Made by a program: the position numbers and the translations under genes
Source of the DNA: Prorocentrum cordatum
Taxonomy: Eukaryota > Sar > Dinophyceae > Prorocentrales > Prorocentraceae
Length of the DNA stretch: 27,500 nt
Assembly (NCBI GenBank): GCA_963575745.1
Contig: CAUYUJ010014543.1
Coordinates: 284,303 to 311,802 of the forward strand
Direction of reading: 5' to 3'
Shown here: one piece after another, positions 8,698 to 19,449 of the stretch
How the letters are laid out: the number at the start of each line of letters is the position of its first letter
Numbering within the stretch: the stretch's first letter is position 1
The notes under the pieces: model-generated
Seen by the model: the letters and a program-made list of their open reading frames with translations, nothing else
Told to the model about the DNA's origin: nothing
Database searches by the model: none

Positions 8698-9555
8698 CAG
8701 AGTGTACCTGCCGACGAACCATCACAGGCCAGCCCTCCCTGGCCGACCCCTCCTGGCCAGCCCTGGCCAGGCCTGGTCGGGGCGGCCTTGAGCGGTCGTG
8801 GGCTCGCTTGGAGCGCTCCTCGACCGTCTCGGAGCCGTCTTGGACTTCTCTTCCCAGACCCCCTTTGCGTTGCTAAAAAATCACGACGGGGCGATTTGTT
8901 GTCGTTTTCGGCACTTGAAGGCCCGCACCGGGAGCTGTCTTGAGGGGGGGGGGGGGGAGCGGTCGTGTCAGGGCAGCCCAGGCGCGCTCCCCCCCTCCCC
9001 TGGAACCCCTTCCCTGGTAGAGGGCCTCGCCCCACCAGAGCATCAGCACTCGTACCTTGATCCTTCCGCCACCTGGTCAGGGTACAGCAGGAGCTCGACC
9101 ACAAGAAACCTTTCACAGGAAACCCAAACCTGAAACCCCAAGGCGTCCCTTTGATCTTCGGTGTGGGAACGCCAAGCTTTCCATGGCAAAACCATCGAAA
9201 CCCAAGAAACCCAGGGCACCCTGGAGGCAAACAGGTCGCGAGACGCGGTGCCGCTGTGTGCGCGCGGCATCTGCTGTGGCGCTGCCGCTTGCCCGACGTC
9301 GGCTCGGGCTGGCGGGTTTCCGCGGCCCCAGGCGCCCGCCGCGGTGCGGCCGCCTCTGGCCGCCGAGGCGCGCGTTCCAGCCCCCGCGGGGTCGGTGGGC
9401 GGCGCCCGCCCTGCTGCGAGCAGTCGCAGCGTGGCTGTCACGCGCCGAGGCCGCTGGCGCCAGAGGCTTCAAGCCAGCGGTCAACGCGGGTCCCAGTCAT
9501 CGGACCCATCACGACAAAAATCATCATGGAAATAATCAGCATCCTAACCACCATG
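8698..9555. other. GC-rich stretch, no gene recognised
   Basis: It holds a CCTGGCCAG-type redundancy at about 8,739-8,778 and a G-run at about 8,945-8,958. No exon is supported. Confidence 0.4.
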
Positions 9556-9560
9556 GCCAC

Positions 9561-9604
<44 letters not shown>

Positions 9605-9663
9605 GCATCATCATCAGCATCATCATCATCATCATCATCACCATCATCATCACCACCACCACC

Positions 9664-9755
<92 letters not shown>

Positions 9756-9894
9756 CATCCTCATCCTCATCCTCATCCTCGTCATCATCATCATCATCAT
9801 CATCGCATCATCATGTCATCATCATCATCATCATCATCATCATCAACATCATCACATCATCATCATCACCATCATCGCCATCGGCAACCATCAC

Positions 9895-9932
<38 letters not shown>

Positions 9933-10140
9933 GCATCATCATCATCACCATCATCATCCTCATCATCATCATCATCAGCAGCATCATCATCATCATTATC
10001 ATCACCATCACCATCACCATCACCATCACCAACCATCACCATCATCATCATCATCATCATCATCATCCATCATCCATCATCACTACCATCATCATCAGCA
10101 TCATCATCAGCATCATCATCCTCATCATCATCACCAGCAC

Positions 10141-10178
<38 letters not shown>

Positions 10179-10288
10179 ACATCATGATCATCACCATCAG
10201 CATCATCATCTTCATCCTCATCCTCATCCTCATCATCAGCATTATCACCACCATCACCATCACTATCACCATCACCAACCATCACCAG

Positions 10289-10326
<38 letters not shown>

Positions 10327-10524
10327 CCATCACCATCGCCATCGCCATCGGCAACCATCACCATCATCATCATCATACATCATCACCACCACCGCCACCA
10401 TCATCATCATCATCAGCATCATCATCATCACCATCATCCTCATCCTCATCATCATCATCATCAGCAGCATCATCATCATCATCATCACATCATCCATCAC
10501 CATCACCATCACCATCACCATCAC

Positions 10525-10611
<87 letters not shown>

Positions 10612-10668
10612 TCCATCATCCATCAGCATCATCATCAGCATCATCATCCTCATCATCATCACCAGCAC

Positions 10669-10712
<44 letters not shown>

Positions 10713-10950
10713 ACATCATGATCATCACCATCAGCATCATCATCTTCATCCTCATCCTCATCCTCATCATCATCATTATCACCACCATCACCATCACTAT
10801 CACCATCACCAACCATCACCAGCATCATCATCATCATCATCATCATCGCCATCGTCATCGTCATCATCGTCATCGTCATCGTCATCATCATCACCACCAC
10901 CATCATCATCATCAGCAGCATCATCATCATCACCACCACCACCACCGTCA

Positions 10951-10982
<32 letters not shown>

Positions 10983-10986
10983 ATCC

Positions 10987-11019
<33 letters not shown>

Positions 11020-11034
11020 ACAACATCATCGTCA
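9556..11034. repeat. ATC array, 1.5 kb, with higher-order structure
   Basis: Triplet text CAT/ATC with CAC, CAG, CCT and CGT variants. Rare variants recur in the same order: GGCAACCATCACC at 9,883 and 10,350 (467 bp apart), and AACATCATGATC at 10,178 and 10,712 (534 bp apart), each inside longer matching blocks. The array therefore grew partly by duplication of segments of about 0.5 kb. Poly-His, poly-Ile and poly-Ser frames here are not proteins. Confidence 0.95.
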
Positions 11035-11040
11035 TCATCG

Positions 11041-11290
11041 AGAAGGCGAGGCGACGAGGGGAGGGGGGAGCAGGGGGAGGGGAGAGGGAACCGGAGGGGG
11101 GGGACAGGGGAGGGGTGCAGCGAGGGCGAGAGGATGAGGAGAGAGCAGGGGAAGAGGAGGGGGGGAGGGGGAGACCCAGGAACACTTGGAGGAGGAGAGG
11201 GAGCAGGGGAAAAGGGGGGGAAGGGACGAGGGGGGGGGCAGAGGAGGAGAGGGAGCAGGGGAAGGGAAGGGGGGGAGAGGGGAAGTTCCC
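11041..11290. repeat. G-rich purine tract
   Basis: Runs of 4-8 G alternate with AG/GAG on the plus strand and are dense enough for G-quadruplex formation. There is a sharp strand switch from the pyrimidine-rich ATC array to this purine tract at about 11,040. Confidence 0.8.
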
Positions 11291-11467
11291 GAAATCACGA
11301 CCCCAGGAGCACTTCCATCGTGACCCCTGAGGGTTTCAGAGGCGCGCCGCGCCTTGGGCTGGCCCGAGGCCCGAACCCACCAGGTTCCTTAAAATTGCTC
11401 CAGAGAGCGCTCCCGCAGCCAAGAGAAGGGATCGCGACCCAACGGAGGCCAGAGAGGCGGATCCAAG
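11291..11467. other. Short unique spacer
   Basis: Sequence between the G-rich tract and the foldback arms. No gene is seen. Confidence 0.4.
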
Positions 11468-12545
11468 AGGAGAGCCGGCGAGGAGAGCCGGCGAGGACAG
11501 TCGGCGAGGAGGAGTCGGACAGGAGGGTGGGCGAGGAGGAGGCGGCGGGGAGAGTCAGAGTGGAGCCGAAGCGGAGAAGCGGAGAGGAGAGTCGGAGAGG
11601 AGAGCTGGCGAGGAGTGTCGGCGAGGAGACTCGGCGAGGAGAGCCCGAGAGGAGAGTCGGCGAGGAGACTCGGCGAGAAGGAGTCGGCGAGGAAAGCCGG
11701 CGAGGAGAGTCGGCGAGGAGGTCAAACAGGAGTCGGCGAAGAGACTCGGCGTGGAGAGTCGGAGACGCAGGTCGGACAGGAGAGTCGGCGAGGAGAGTCT
11801 GAGAGGAGAATGGCGTTTTGAATGTTTATGGTGATTGCGGGTGTTTCGTTGATCGCCATGTATCGGCATATGCTGTCTTACGCCGTCATAACAGCTTGTA
11901 TCGCAGTATCTTCTCATATCGTCCTATATCGTCTGGGCGAGATAAGGCGGAGAATTATCGACATTCTTTTACGCGTTGCCTCGATCCGGGGCGACTCTCC
12001 TCGCCGAATCTCCTCGCAAACTCTCCTCGCCGAACCTCTTCCTCGCGGACTCTTCCTCGCCGACTCCTCCTCGCCGACCCTCCTCGCCGACTCTCCTCGC
12101 CGACTCCTCCTCGCAGACTCTCCTCGCCGACTCCTCCTCGCCGACCCTCCTCGCCGACTCTCCGCTCCCAATCCTTCTCGCTGAAGCTCCTCGCCGATAT
12201 CTCTGCTCTCCGACTCCTCCTCGCCGGCTCTCCTCGCCGGCCCTCTTCGCCGACTATCCTCGCTGGCCCTCCTCTCCCAAACATTCCCGCCGACTCTCCT
12301 CGCCGACTCTCCTCTCCCAATCCTTCTCGCCGGCTCTCAGCGCGGACTCTCATCTCGGACTCCGCTCTCCGAATCTCCTCCGGGGCTCCCTTCTCGGGCT
12401 CTCTTCCGGGGCTCTCTTCTGGGGCTCTCTCCTCGGGGGCTCTCCTCCGGGGCTCTCCTCCGGGGCTCTCCTCTGGGGCTCTCCTCTGGGGCTCTCTCTT
12501 CTGGGACTCTCTTTCGGGGCTCTCCTGCCAGCACACTGGGATCGT
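11468..12545. mobile_element. Large foldback structure with 13-bp tandem-repeat arms
   Basis: The left arm (about 11,468-11,815) is an array of 13-bp units, consensus CGGCGAGGAGAGT. The right arm (about 11,988-12,360) is the same unit in inverted orientation, CGCCGACTCTCCT. They enclose a non-repetitive, AT-richer spacer of about 170 bp (11,816-11,987). A further 13-bp array of a variant unit, GGGGCTCTCCTCC, continues to about 12,530. The 8-mer GATCCAAG occurs at 11,460-11,467 and 12,546-12,553 and could be a target-site duplication, though GGATCC-like text is common nearby. The design resembles foldback (FB) transposons, whose inverted ends are built of short tandem repeats. A simple satellite with an internal inversion is the alternative. 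Confidence 0.55.
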
Positions 12546-13028
12546 GATCCAAGTGCTCTCGAATCCCAGCACACTTGGATCGGGATCCAGGTGTTCTGGG
12601 ATCGTGACTTCAATGATTTTCAGGGAGAGAGAGAGAGGGCAAGAATGAGGATGAGGAGGTGGGCGGGAAGGGATGAGTAGGAAGAGGAGGGAAGGCAAAG
12701 GAGCCGAGCAGAAGGGAGGCCAGGGGGCGCAAAGGGGGGACAAAACTGGAGGGGGGGGGGCGGCCCGCCTTGGCGACGCTGGCAGCCGCGGGATAGTCGT
12801 GAGCCAGTGGGGCGTCCAGCCTTGGTGCGTCACCCACTCCTCCCGCCCCCGAATCCTCCTCGGGGCATCGGAGCCTCGGGGGCAACAAGTCCCACGACAT
12901 GGAGATCCACGCCAAAGAAAGGAGGGAGCAACTGCAGGGGCAGCGACAGGGTGTCCTCGCCTGCCTTGAGGCTTGCGCGTCTTCTGCACTCCGCCCCCAT
13001 GTCCTTATCCTGCTCCACGCCCCCTATC
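12546..13028. other. Spacer with short dyad repeats at its left end, no gene recognised
   Basis: Between 12,531 and 12,612 the words CTGGGATCGTGA, GATCCAAGTG, CACTTGGATC and GGATCCAGGTG recur in direct and inverted order. A GA run (about 12,625-12,638) and a purine-rich stretch follow. No exon is supported. Confidence 0.45.
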
Positions 13029-13092
13029 ATCCCTCCTCCTCCTCCTCCTCCTCCTCCTCCTCCTCCTCCTCCTCCTCCGCCTCCTCTTCCTC
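13029..13092. repeat. TCC trinucleotide microsatellite
   Basis: (TCC/CTC)n of about 60 bases, almost pure. Confidence 0.95.
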
Positions 13093-16000
13093 GGCATCGA
13101 AGTGCAGAACGCGCTCTCCGCGGAGTTTCTCACGCATGTGGCGGTGCAGCTCGGAAGCGGGGGGAGCGACAGCATCGACCCGACGACCGAGGGAGGAGGA
13201 CGACCCCCGCGGCGACAGCCGGAGGCACGAGCAAGGAGAGAGCAGAGGAGCGACGCATGACGGCGGGACAAACGGGGAAGGACGACCCACCAGCCAGCAC
13301 CACAGACACACACTTGTTTAAGTCAACGGCGCAGAAGTTCCTCAGCCGCGGGCAGCAGATGGAAAAGCGAATTGAAATCGAGCGTAGTCGAAAGCAAAGT
13401 GAAAAGAGACGCCGAACACTGGAATGCAAACGATGGGTGGCGGAGCGGAGGGCCTGTTCACCCAAAAACATGGCGCGATGGACAATAGAGGGCATGCACA
13501 CCAAAAAACAGAGCGTGCTGTGGAGAGACACGCGCAACTTTCAGCGTCGCGGGCAGGTCACGCCACTGGCCGAGCAGCATGTCCGCAAGCGCAAGCGCGC
13601 TGGCGGAGAAAGGAAAGTGGCCGGGCCCTCACGGAGCAGCGGCGAGGCCAGGCGGAGCAGCAGCCGCGGCGGGGGCCGGCGGCGGGGCGGGGGGGGCAGC
13701 GAGCGGCAGAGCGCCAGGGGGCGCCAGGCGGAGCAGCGGCGGCAGGGCGGGCCGCCAGACGGGCGACAAGAGCCCGGGGCAGCGGCAGGCGGCCGCCTCC
13801 AAACGGGCCGCCGCAAGGGAGGAAGACGGGCGGGGCGCGCGAGAATCGCAAAGCCCTGGAGCAAGGCGGGGCCGGGCCAGCAGGGAGGACGGCAGCGGCG
13901 GACACCCAAGCAGCCTCGTCGCTGCGCCCACGCCCGCGAAGAGGAGGACATGGCGCGGGGCGATGGGAGAAGCCACGCCGCAGCGAGCCCGCACCAGGTG
14001 CGGAGGCGGCGAGCGATCAGCTCGGCGAGGACGCCGCCGGCGATCAGAGCGCGCGGGGGGCGGGCAGAAGGCGGAAGAACACGCCGGGGCGAGGCAGCGC
14101 CCCAGGGCCCAGCGCCAGCGATCCTCCCGGCGGGGCCGTCTCTGGCGACGCCAGCGCGCACGGCGGGCGGCGCGCGGCGCGGCGGCTTCGAAAAAAGGAT
14201 CTGAAGGCATCAAGGCCGGGGAGGCCACCTGCCCCATGAAGCTCGGGGCGGCGTGGCAATGCCTGCATGGCTCGCAGGCGAGATCGGGCTGCGACCCGAC
14301 GTCGGGCAGCCGCCACTGATTGCCGCGTCCGAGGCGCCTGGAGCGGAGGTGCGGGCGGGGCACCGCCGGCGACGCATCGCAGCTTCCAGGGCGCAGGCCT
14401 TCGGGCCGAGGGCCGGGATCCCCGGCCACCGCAGCCGCGGGAGGCGGGCGGCGCCGAAGGGCATCCGCCGTTGGGGGGCAAGCCCGCGCACGGCAGGGGA
14501 GCAGGCGCGGGGGGCTGCCACAGCGCAGCCGCCTCCTAGGAACCTGTCTGGTGGGCTGTGGGGGCGATGCGTCCGCCGATGACCCGCTTGCCGCCGCAGT
14601 CCAGCCTGGAGTCGAAGCGGCGCGGAGGACCACTAACAGTCGCATCTGGGGCATCCCCGGCGGGGGCGGACCCCGCCGCGGCCCCCCTCGCTGGCGTCGC
14701 GAGCCAAGGAGCAGGACGGCGCGGAGCGGCGGCGGCCAGACCGAGTCAGAGGCGGAACCGAGACACTGGGTGGCCAACGGAGCACAACGCCGCCAGGAGG
14801 GTCAACAGCACCACCGCGCCAGAAGCCACTGGCCCTGACGCCCTCGCGCCCAGCCTGAGATGCGCGCCCGAAGCCGGAGAGAGGGGCCGCACCGATAGGT
14901 CGACGCCGCTGCGAGGCAGATGACAAGGTCATCGACGCCAACGGCGTAGGCCTGGTCGGGAGGCGGCCGGGCGGGCCCACCGAGGGCCGCTCGTCGCAGG
15001 AACGGCGGCGGGGGCCGCCGCGGCTGCAGTAGCCACGAGAAGGCTGGCTAGCAGCAGCGCGGGGGGCATTGGAGGCCGCGCAACCCAGGCACACGAGCCA
15101 GGCGTAGATCCCACACTCCAAACAAGGACACCGCGCTCAGTCCAGCCCCAGGACAACAACCCCGCGGGGAGGACAGGCCACGGCAGAGGCAGTCGCCCGG
15201 CGCGCCGAATCGGGGAGACGCAAGACTCGGGCAGGGGGCACTCGGGTTGGCCTGACGGCGCAATCATATGCACCACGAGACCCAATCCGAAATTTGACGC
15301 GAACCCCCGCTGCAAACATCCCACGGAAACTGAGCCGTCAAAATCCAGGACGCGCTCGTCAAAAAGAACGTCGGCAAAACCGAGTTCCGGCTCACTCGAG
15401 TCTCACGTTTCCCCGACCGAAGGCCGACACCATCGCGCGCAGGCATGGGCGGCCAAGGCCGGGGGGGTAAAACGCGCCGGCCGCTCGAGCCCGAGCAGCT
15501 CGCAGAAACGAGGGCCCTACGCCGCCACAGCGCGCGGCTGGAACCGCCGCGGTCGCGGCTGCGACGGGCGGGCCCCCACGGGCGGCCCGGCGGGCGGGCG
15601 GAAGCGCCCGCGCTGAGGAGGCCCAGGACGTCGCAGCTCTTCGCGGAGCCCGCCAATTATATGCACTCGTCGAGCTCCTTGGCCTCGCGGCTCGTTTGGT
15701 CGGGGGGGCAGTTGTAGAACTGGCGCCATCCGCCCCACGCCCCACGCGCGGGGCCCGGGAAAGGCCCCACGCGCCGCACTGCCGCCGGGCTGGTCTCGGC
15801 AGGGAGCGGGATCCAAAGCGGCGGCGCACATGAGGGGGGGGCCCGCCAGTAGCGCAGCCTGGGAGGCGGCCGCATCCCAGGGGTCAGAGGCTGGCGCGGC
15901 GAGGCCCGCCCGCGGGCCAGACCCGCGCCGCGGCGCGGCTGCCCCCTGCGCCCGCGCGACACCGGGGGCCGGCGCCCATCGCCCCACCGGGTGCACCGAA

Positions 16001-16608
16001 GCATGTGGGCGCGCCGCGCAGGCGGCGGCGGCGCCGGCCAGGCCCTGGCAGGACGAACCCCCGCGGAGGGGGCCCTGGCCGGGGGCCGGCGGCTGCGTGC
16101 GCGGGCGGACCGAGCGGAGGGCGCCCGCGGCCAAGTCGGCGGCTGCCCTCGAAGGCAGCGGGGGGAGTCGAGGGCCCCCGTGCGAAGAGGCTCCGCCGCG
16201 GGCTCGCTGGCTGCGCTCCAGGGAAGGCTACCCCCAGGCGGCGGCGGGCGGCTCGCCTCCCGCGTCTGGCAATGCAACCCCAAAGCACGCGCGACCCCTG
16301 GGAGGCGGCACGGGGGCCGAGCGCGGGGGCGGCGGCGGCTGGCCAGTGTGGAACCGAACGGCGGAGGACCCTGCACGCGCCGTTGCGCCAGCGGCCAGGC
16401 ACGCGGCCGTCGTCGACTGCTGCGAAGGAGAAGCGGGCGAGATCGATCGGGCCCAGCCTGACGCCCCGGCCGCCACTATGCCTGGCGGCCCCGAGGAATG
16501 TGGCACAGTTGCGCCATGTCCCAGGTCGCTGGGCCCGCGGTGCGCTGGGCCTGCGAGCGAGGCCACGGCATTCGTCGGCGCTGGGATCGGGCGCGCACGC
16601 GGGCGGGA
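13093..16608. other. Long GC-rich block, no gene recognised
   Basis: About 3.5 kb. The segment 13,300-13,560 is less GC-rich and has a Lys/Arg-rich plus-strand frame; from 13,600 on the sequence is extremely GC-rich and nearly every frame is open for hundreds of bases. I find no domain, no repeated Cys or Gly pattern and no frame clearly better than the others. A minus-strand frame ending near 15,657 (WRQFYNCPPDQ, then a stop) looks slightly more protein-like, but I cannot assign it. Exons of an intron-rich host gene could be hidden here. Confidence 0.45.
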
Positions 16609-16620
16609 CGCCGTTGGCTG
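16609..16620. repeat. Candidate target-site duplication, left copy (3' side of the LINE)
   Basis: The 12-mer CGCCGTTGGCTG occurs here, directly abutting the (CAT)n tail of the element, and again at 25,571-25,582, directly abutting its 5' end. A further CGGGA precedes both copies, offset by a 2-base gap. Twelve bases is a usual length for duplications made by AP-endonuclease LINEs. Confidence 0.7.
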
Positions 16621-16636
16621 ATGATGATGATGATGA
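16619..16636 (-). repeat. (CAT)n 3' tail of the LINE
   Basis: On the minus strand the element ends GGCGCTT followed by five CAT units and then the flanking 12-mer. Many non-LTR elements end in a short tandem repeat instead of poly(A). This is the same triplet that forms the arrays at 1-105 and 9,556-11,034. Confidence 0.7.
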
Positions 16637-17400
16637 AGCGCCTTGAAAGGTCGGTTCTCCCAAAACACAAACCTGAGAAGCCACCAATACGCCAAATGCG
16701 TACGGTAGAGAAAGAGGGAAGCGGGAGGAGAGGCGGGAAGCGGAGGAAAGGTGAAGCCCAGCCCAGGATTGAAACCCATGATACTGAAAGAAATCCTGAA
16801 TGACAGACTGTCCGATGTCCCAAATGAATCCCACCACAAGGTCTCTCTTGCTTTGAATGAAGATGAGAAAAATGAGAAACGTAATGCAAGGTAATGGAGG
16901 ATGCCCAAATTGATCAACCATATCTTGAGTGACTTGAGAAACTCTTGAAGCCAATCTTGAGGGCATATGGTCCCAAGGTCTGAAGTAAGTGAGAAGTGAA
17001 GAAATCTTCCATTAAGTCCCATGAAACCCATTGAACATAAGTAGCAACCAAGACGGATATATGTACTGAAAGAGAGTCTGAAATAAAAACTGAATGTCCC
17101 AAGCACGCAATGAACCCAGAAGATACGGAGGCATACAAAATGGACTGTCAAAGCAGAGTGAGAACCCAACCGTGAGAACCCACCCCAGGCATATCAAGAA
17201 ATATGGAATAAGGTTGAATTCAAACAGGTATGGAGGACGCAAGATGGCTGTGAATGTTTATAACCTTTGTCTTTTGCCAACCAACAACGTTGAAGAACAT
17301 GCAAGAGAGATTGAGGGAGACTGAGAGTCCTCCAAAAGCCGCAGGCCCATGCACCGCAGACACCAGGAGGTTCAGTCTGTCGGAGTCCCAGGAATGGCCT
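16637..17400 (-). other. 3' untranslated region of the LINE
   Basis: AT-richer, about 0.76 kb, no convincing frame. Short GAAG/TGAGAA-rich words recur (16,850-17,010), suggesting old simple-sequence expansion. There is no AATAAA-type signal of note, and dinoflagellates do not rely on one. Confidence 0.5.
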
Positions 17401-17790
17401 TCACGGGTACTTCCAACGCCACTTTTCCACAAAGAAGTCTCCGTCCCACCAGTAGTCAGACAGGCACCATACAACTGGGTGAGGCCAGCCCGATTCGGGG
17501 TCGAACCACGTGTCATAGTACTCCGTATACCAGACTTTGGTGTAGACTTTGTCCTCTTCACAGTAGTTCCACATTCCTCCTGAGCCGTGTGTCCACTTGA
17601 GACGCTTCTTGGCGGCGAGCTTGACTGGAAGGCTGCGTTTGGCCATCCCCTGGAATTGGATATGGATGTTTCCCAGCCGTCTCGGACAAGAGTTCCCGCC
17701 AGGATTTGAGGCGAAACGGCTACTGACCAGCAGCCAGTTCTTTCCAAGGAACTCTCCGAACCCTTTCGTCGGGACCCCGAACGTTGACAT
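17401..17790 (-). pseudogene. Trp/Tyr-rich segment, probable frame-shifted 3' part of ORF5
   Basis: This minus-strand frame reads FGVPTKGFGEFLGKNW and later YTEYYDTWFDPESGWP, ending in EKWRWKYP and a TGA at 17,401-17,403. The run of Trp, Tyr and acidic residues, with nine Trp in the last 65 residues, looks like real protein. It is in a different frame from the upstream segment 17,720-18,355. The crossover would lie near 17,788, where the upstream frame (LYVNV) meets FGVPTK. The parent family is not recognised. Either the gene is broken by an indel, a frameshift is programmed, or an intron lies between. Confidence 0.4.
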
Positions 17791-18355
17791 ACAGTCCATT
17801 AAAGCCGCTGTCCCGACAAGCTTTGAAAAGCGGGATTTTGCACCAGTCATATGTGAAATGAGGACCACCAAGGTCCGATGGTATAAGAAACCGAGCCGGC
17901 AACTTGACCACCCTTTGGAATAGCAGCGTAGAGCAGTATGAGAGCGCCTCAAGATCTTGTTTAGACAGGAAGCAGACTTTGCGTTTAGACCTGCAAAGCT
18001 TCCCCTGAAAGATAACGTGAGGGTCCGAAGCCTTGGGAAGTAGCATACCGAAAGCTTGAGCCCGAGACTGCAGGAGCCGACAGGAGGCAAGGGTAGGGGT
18101 AGGGGAGGGGCCCACCCCCCCAAACCCCAAGAGAGACAAACAGACTCGAGTCCCAAAACACAGAGGCATCCTGAGGAAGGAGGGATTGTTGCGAAGCCAC
18201 GGTGTCCCTAAGATCGCATGGACCAGGCGGGTCCCAGATAGAATCGCACAAGTGACATCTCCTGGTGTCAGCCAATCCCCTAGGTGGGAGGCAAGGAGGA
18301 GAGAGGAGAACACAAAGAGATCTCGATCAGACCCAAATGCAAATTCCGTGGGGCG
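17720..18355 (-). pseudogene. ORF5 5' part, unknown protein
   Basis: An open minus-strand frame begins after a TGA at 18,356-18,358 with RPTEFAFGSDRDLF, followed by a Leu-rich stretch (FSSLLLASHLGDWLTPGD) that faintly resembles an F-box-type helical module; I do not claim it. Then come a Gly/Pro linker (FGGVGPSPTP) and a basic/aromatic part (LCRSKRKVCF, FTYDWCKIPLF). It lies in the same frame as ORFs 1-4, 17 bases beyond ORF4's TAA. No ATG is at the start. It stops at 17,720 shortly after the likely frame break at about 17,788. Confidence 0.35.
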
Positions 18356-18373
18356 TCAAATATCCCCGCTCCA

Positions 18374-19393
18374 TTAGTATTGGAGCCTGTTCTCTGAGGC
18401 CGCAATTAGGTAAGATACCCAGACCTCTGAAGATTCCGTAACATTAAATTTGTGCACTTGCATTCCGTGAAACATTGCCACGGCAAACTTCCGAGTGTGG
18501 GGTGCACATGGGCCGCGAAAAAGGCGACGGTCTTTCCCGGTCCTAGCAAAAGACCCATGTTGATCAGCAAACGTCAAAATAGACCGAATGGAGCAGATGA
18601 TGGGAGAAATCCCCTGAATTATGTTCCAGAACCGATCTGGGTCAACATACCCCGCTCCCAACCCTAGCTCCATCAAATCTCCAATAAGCTCTAGCCATCG
18701 AGAAGTGTCGGGTTCCCTGTTCCACCGCTCTCGGACCATCCTCTGTACATCGGTGACACGACCAGCGACTGAGCGAAGCTCCTCCATGGACTTGGACGAG
18801 GCACTGGTAGGTTGTCGTCTTTGAAGATACCTGGCCATTTGACCCCAAATATTCCACCAGACAGTGTAAATGAAATTCCCAGGGTCTGACCAGCGGTTGT
18901 CGTAGAACACTGCGCCCTTGTATGACATTGTCTTGATCTGTACAAAAGACATAGAGCGTACTGCAATTCCCACGATCCCAATAAGGTCCTTGCATGCCTT
19001 ACTTGAGAAAAAATCCTCAAAGAGATTCCATAGCTGCCTGAGAGGTATCTCGAATTCGCGCCCCTTCTCATACATGTGGAGTGTGACGCATTTCCGTGGG
19101 TTGTATGATCCTGAATTTACAGGAACGATCTCGGAACTTTCGATTGCCAGTGCACGCGGGCAGGCGGATGCCCACGCCTCGAAGACACAGCACTGGAGGG
19201 ACTTTGAATTCCATGGCCTGACGACCCTCTGAGGGGCAAGCATGAGAGTGTGTTCCCAGATAACTTGAGAAGAGGTTGGGGCAGAACGGGCAAAGCGAAT
19301 TGAACCAAAATGACTACAGAAAGGCACCAGGACATCAGGACAACCGAAAGATGTGGATTCAAAAGATGGTGGGATAGAGAAAAGAGATGCACT
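18374..19393 (-). CDS. ORF4, unknown protein, about 340 codons open
   Basis: The open frame runs from just after a TAA at 19,394-19,396 to the TAA at 18,374-18,376. The first ATG is at 19,243-19,241 (MLAPQRVVRPWNSK), giving 289 residues. The sequence is mixed globular in character, with aromatic patches (YTVWWNIWGQM, DPDRFWNIIQG) and few low-complexity runs, which argues for real coding. I recognise no domain. It uses the same frame as ORFs 1-3 but is separated from ORF3 by a 610-bp spacer that is not open. Its link to the LINE is positional: same strand, same base composition, inside the candidate target-site duplication. It could also be a captured host gene fragment or part of an older insertion. 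Confidence 0.5.
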   Translation of the reverse strand, partial: SASLFSIPPSFESTSFGCPDVLVPFCSHFGSIRFARSAPTSSQVIWEHTLMLAPQRVVRPWNSKSLQCCVFEAWASACPRALAIESSEIVPVNSGSYNPRKCVTLHMYEKGREFEIPLRQLWNLFEDFFSSKACKDLIGIVGIAVRSMSFVQIKTMSYKGAVFYDNRWSDPGNFIYTVWWNIWGQMARYLQRRQPTSASSKSMEELRSVAGRVTDVQRMVRERWNREPDTSRWLELIGDLMELGLGAGYVDPDRFWNIIQGISPIICSIRSILTFADQHGSFARTGKDRRLFRGPCAPHTRKFAVAMFHGMQVHKFNVTESSEVWVSYLIAASENRLQY

Positions 19394-19449
19394 TTATCAG
19401 GGATCGGACGGCAGTCATCGTCCTGGCCAGCGAAGTGAGACTAACAATC

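Noticed and set aside
9057-11802. Very long plus-strand frames of poly-His, poly-Ile or poly-Ser
   Set aside because: They are the three readings of the ATC microsatellite; no domain or start context supports a protein.
11555-12989. RRGES/ARRVGEE-type repeat proteins
   Set aside because: They translate the 13-bp repeats; both strands and several frames are equally open.
13541-16966. Several frames of 200-380 codons in the GC-rich block
   Set aside because: All six frames are long and open because stop codons are rare at this composition; no motif distinguishes one.
17490-17515. tRNA-like GGTTCGACCCC on the minus strand
   Set aside because: It lies in the Trp-rich frame (TWFDPESGW) and lacks the rest of a cloverleaf.
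18050-18066. Another possible leader relic (GGGCTCAAG, minus strand)
   Set aside because: Only 8 informative bases, no adjacent boundary or duplication; expected by chance in 27.5 kb.
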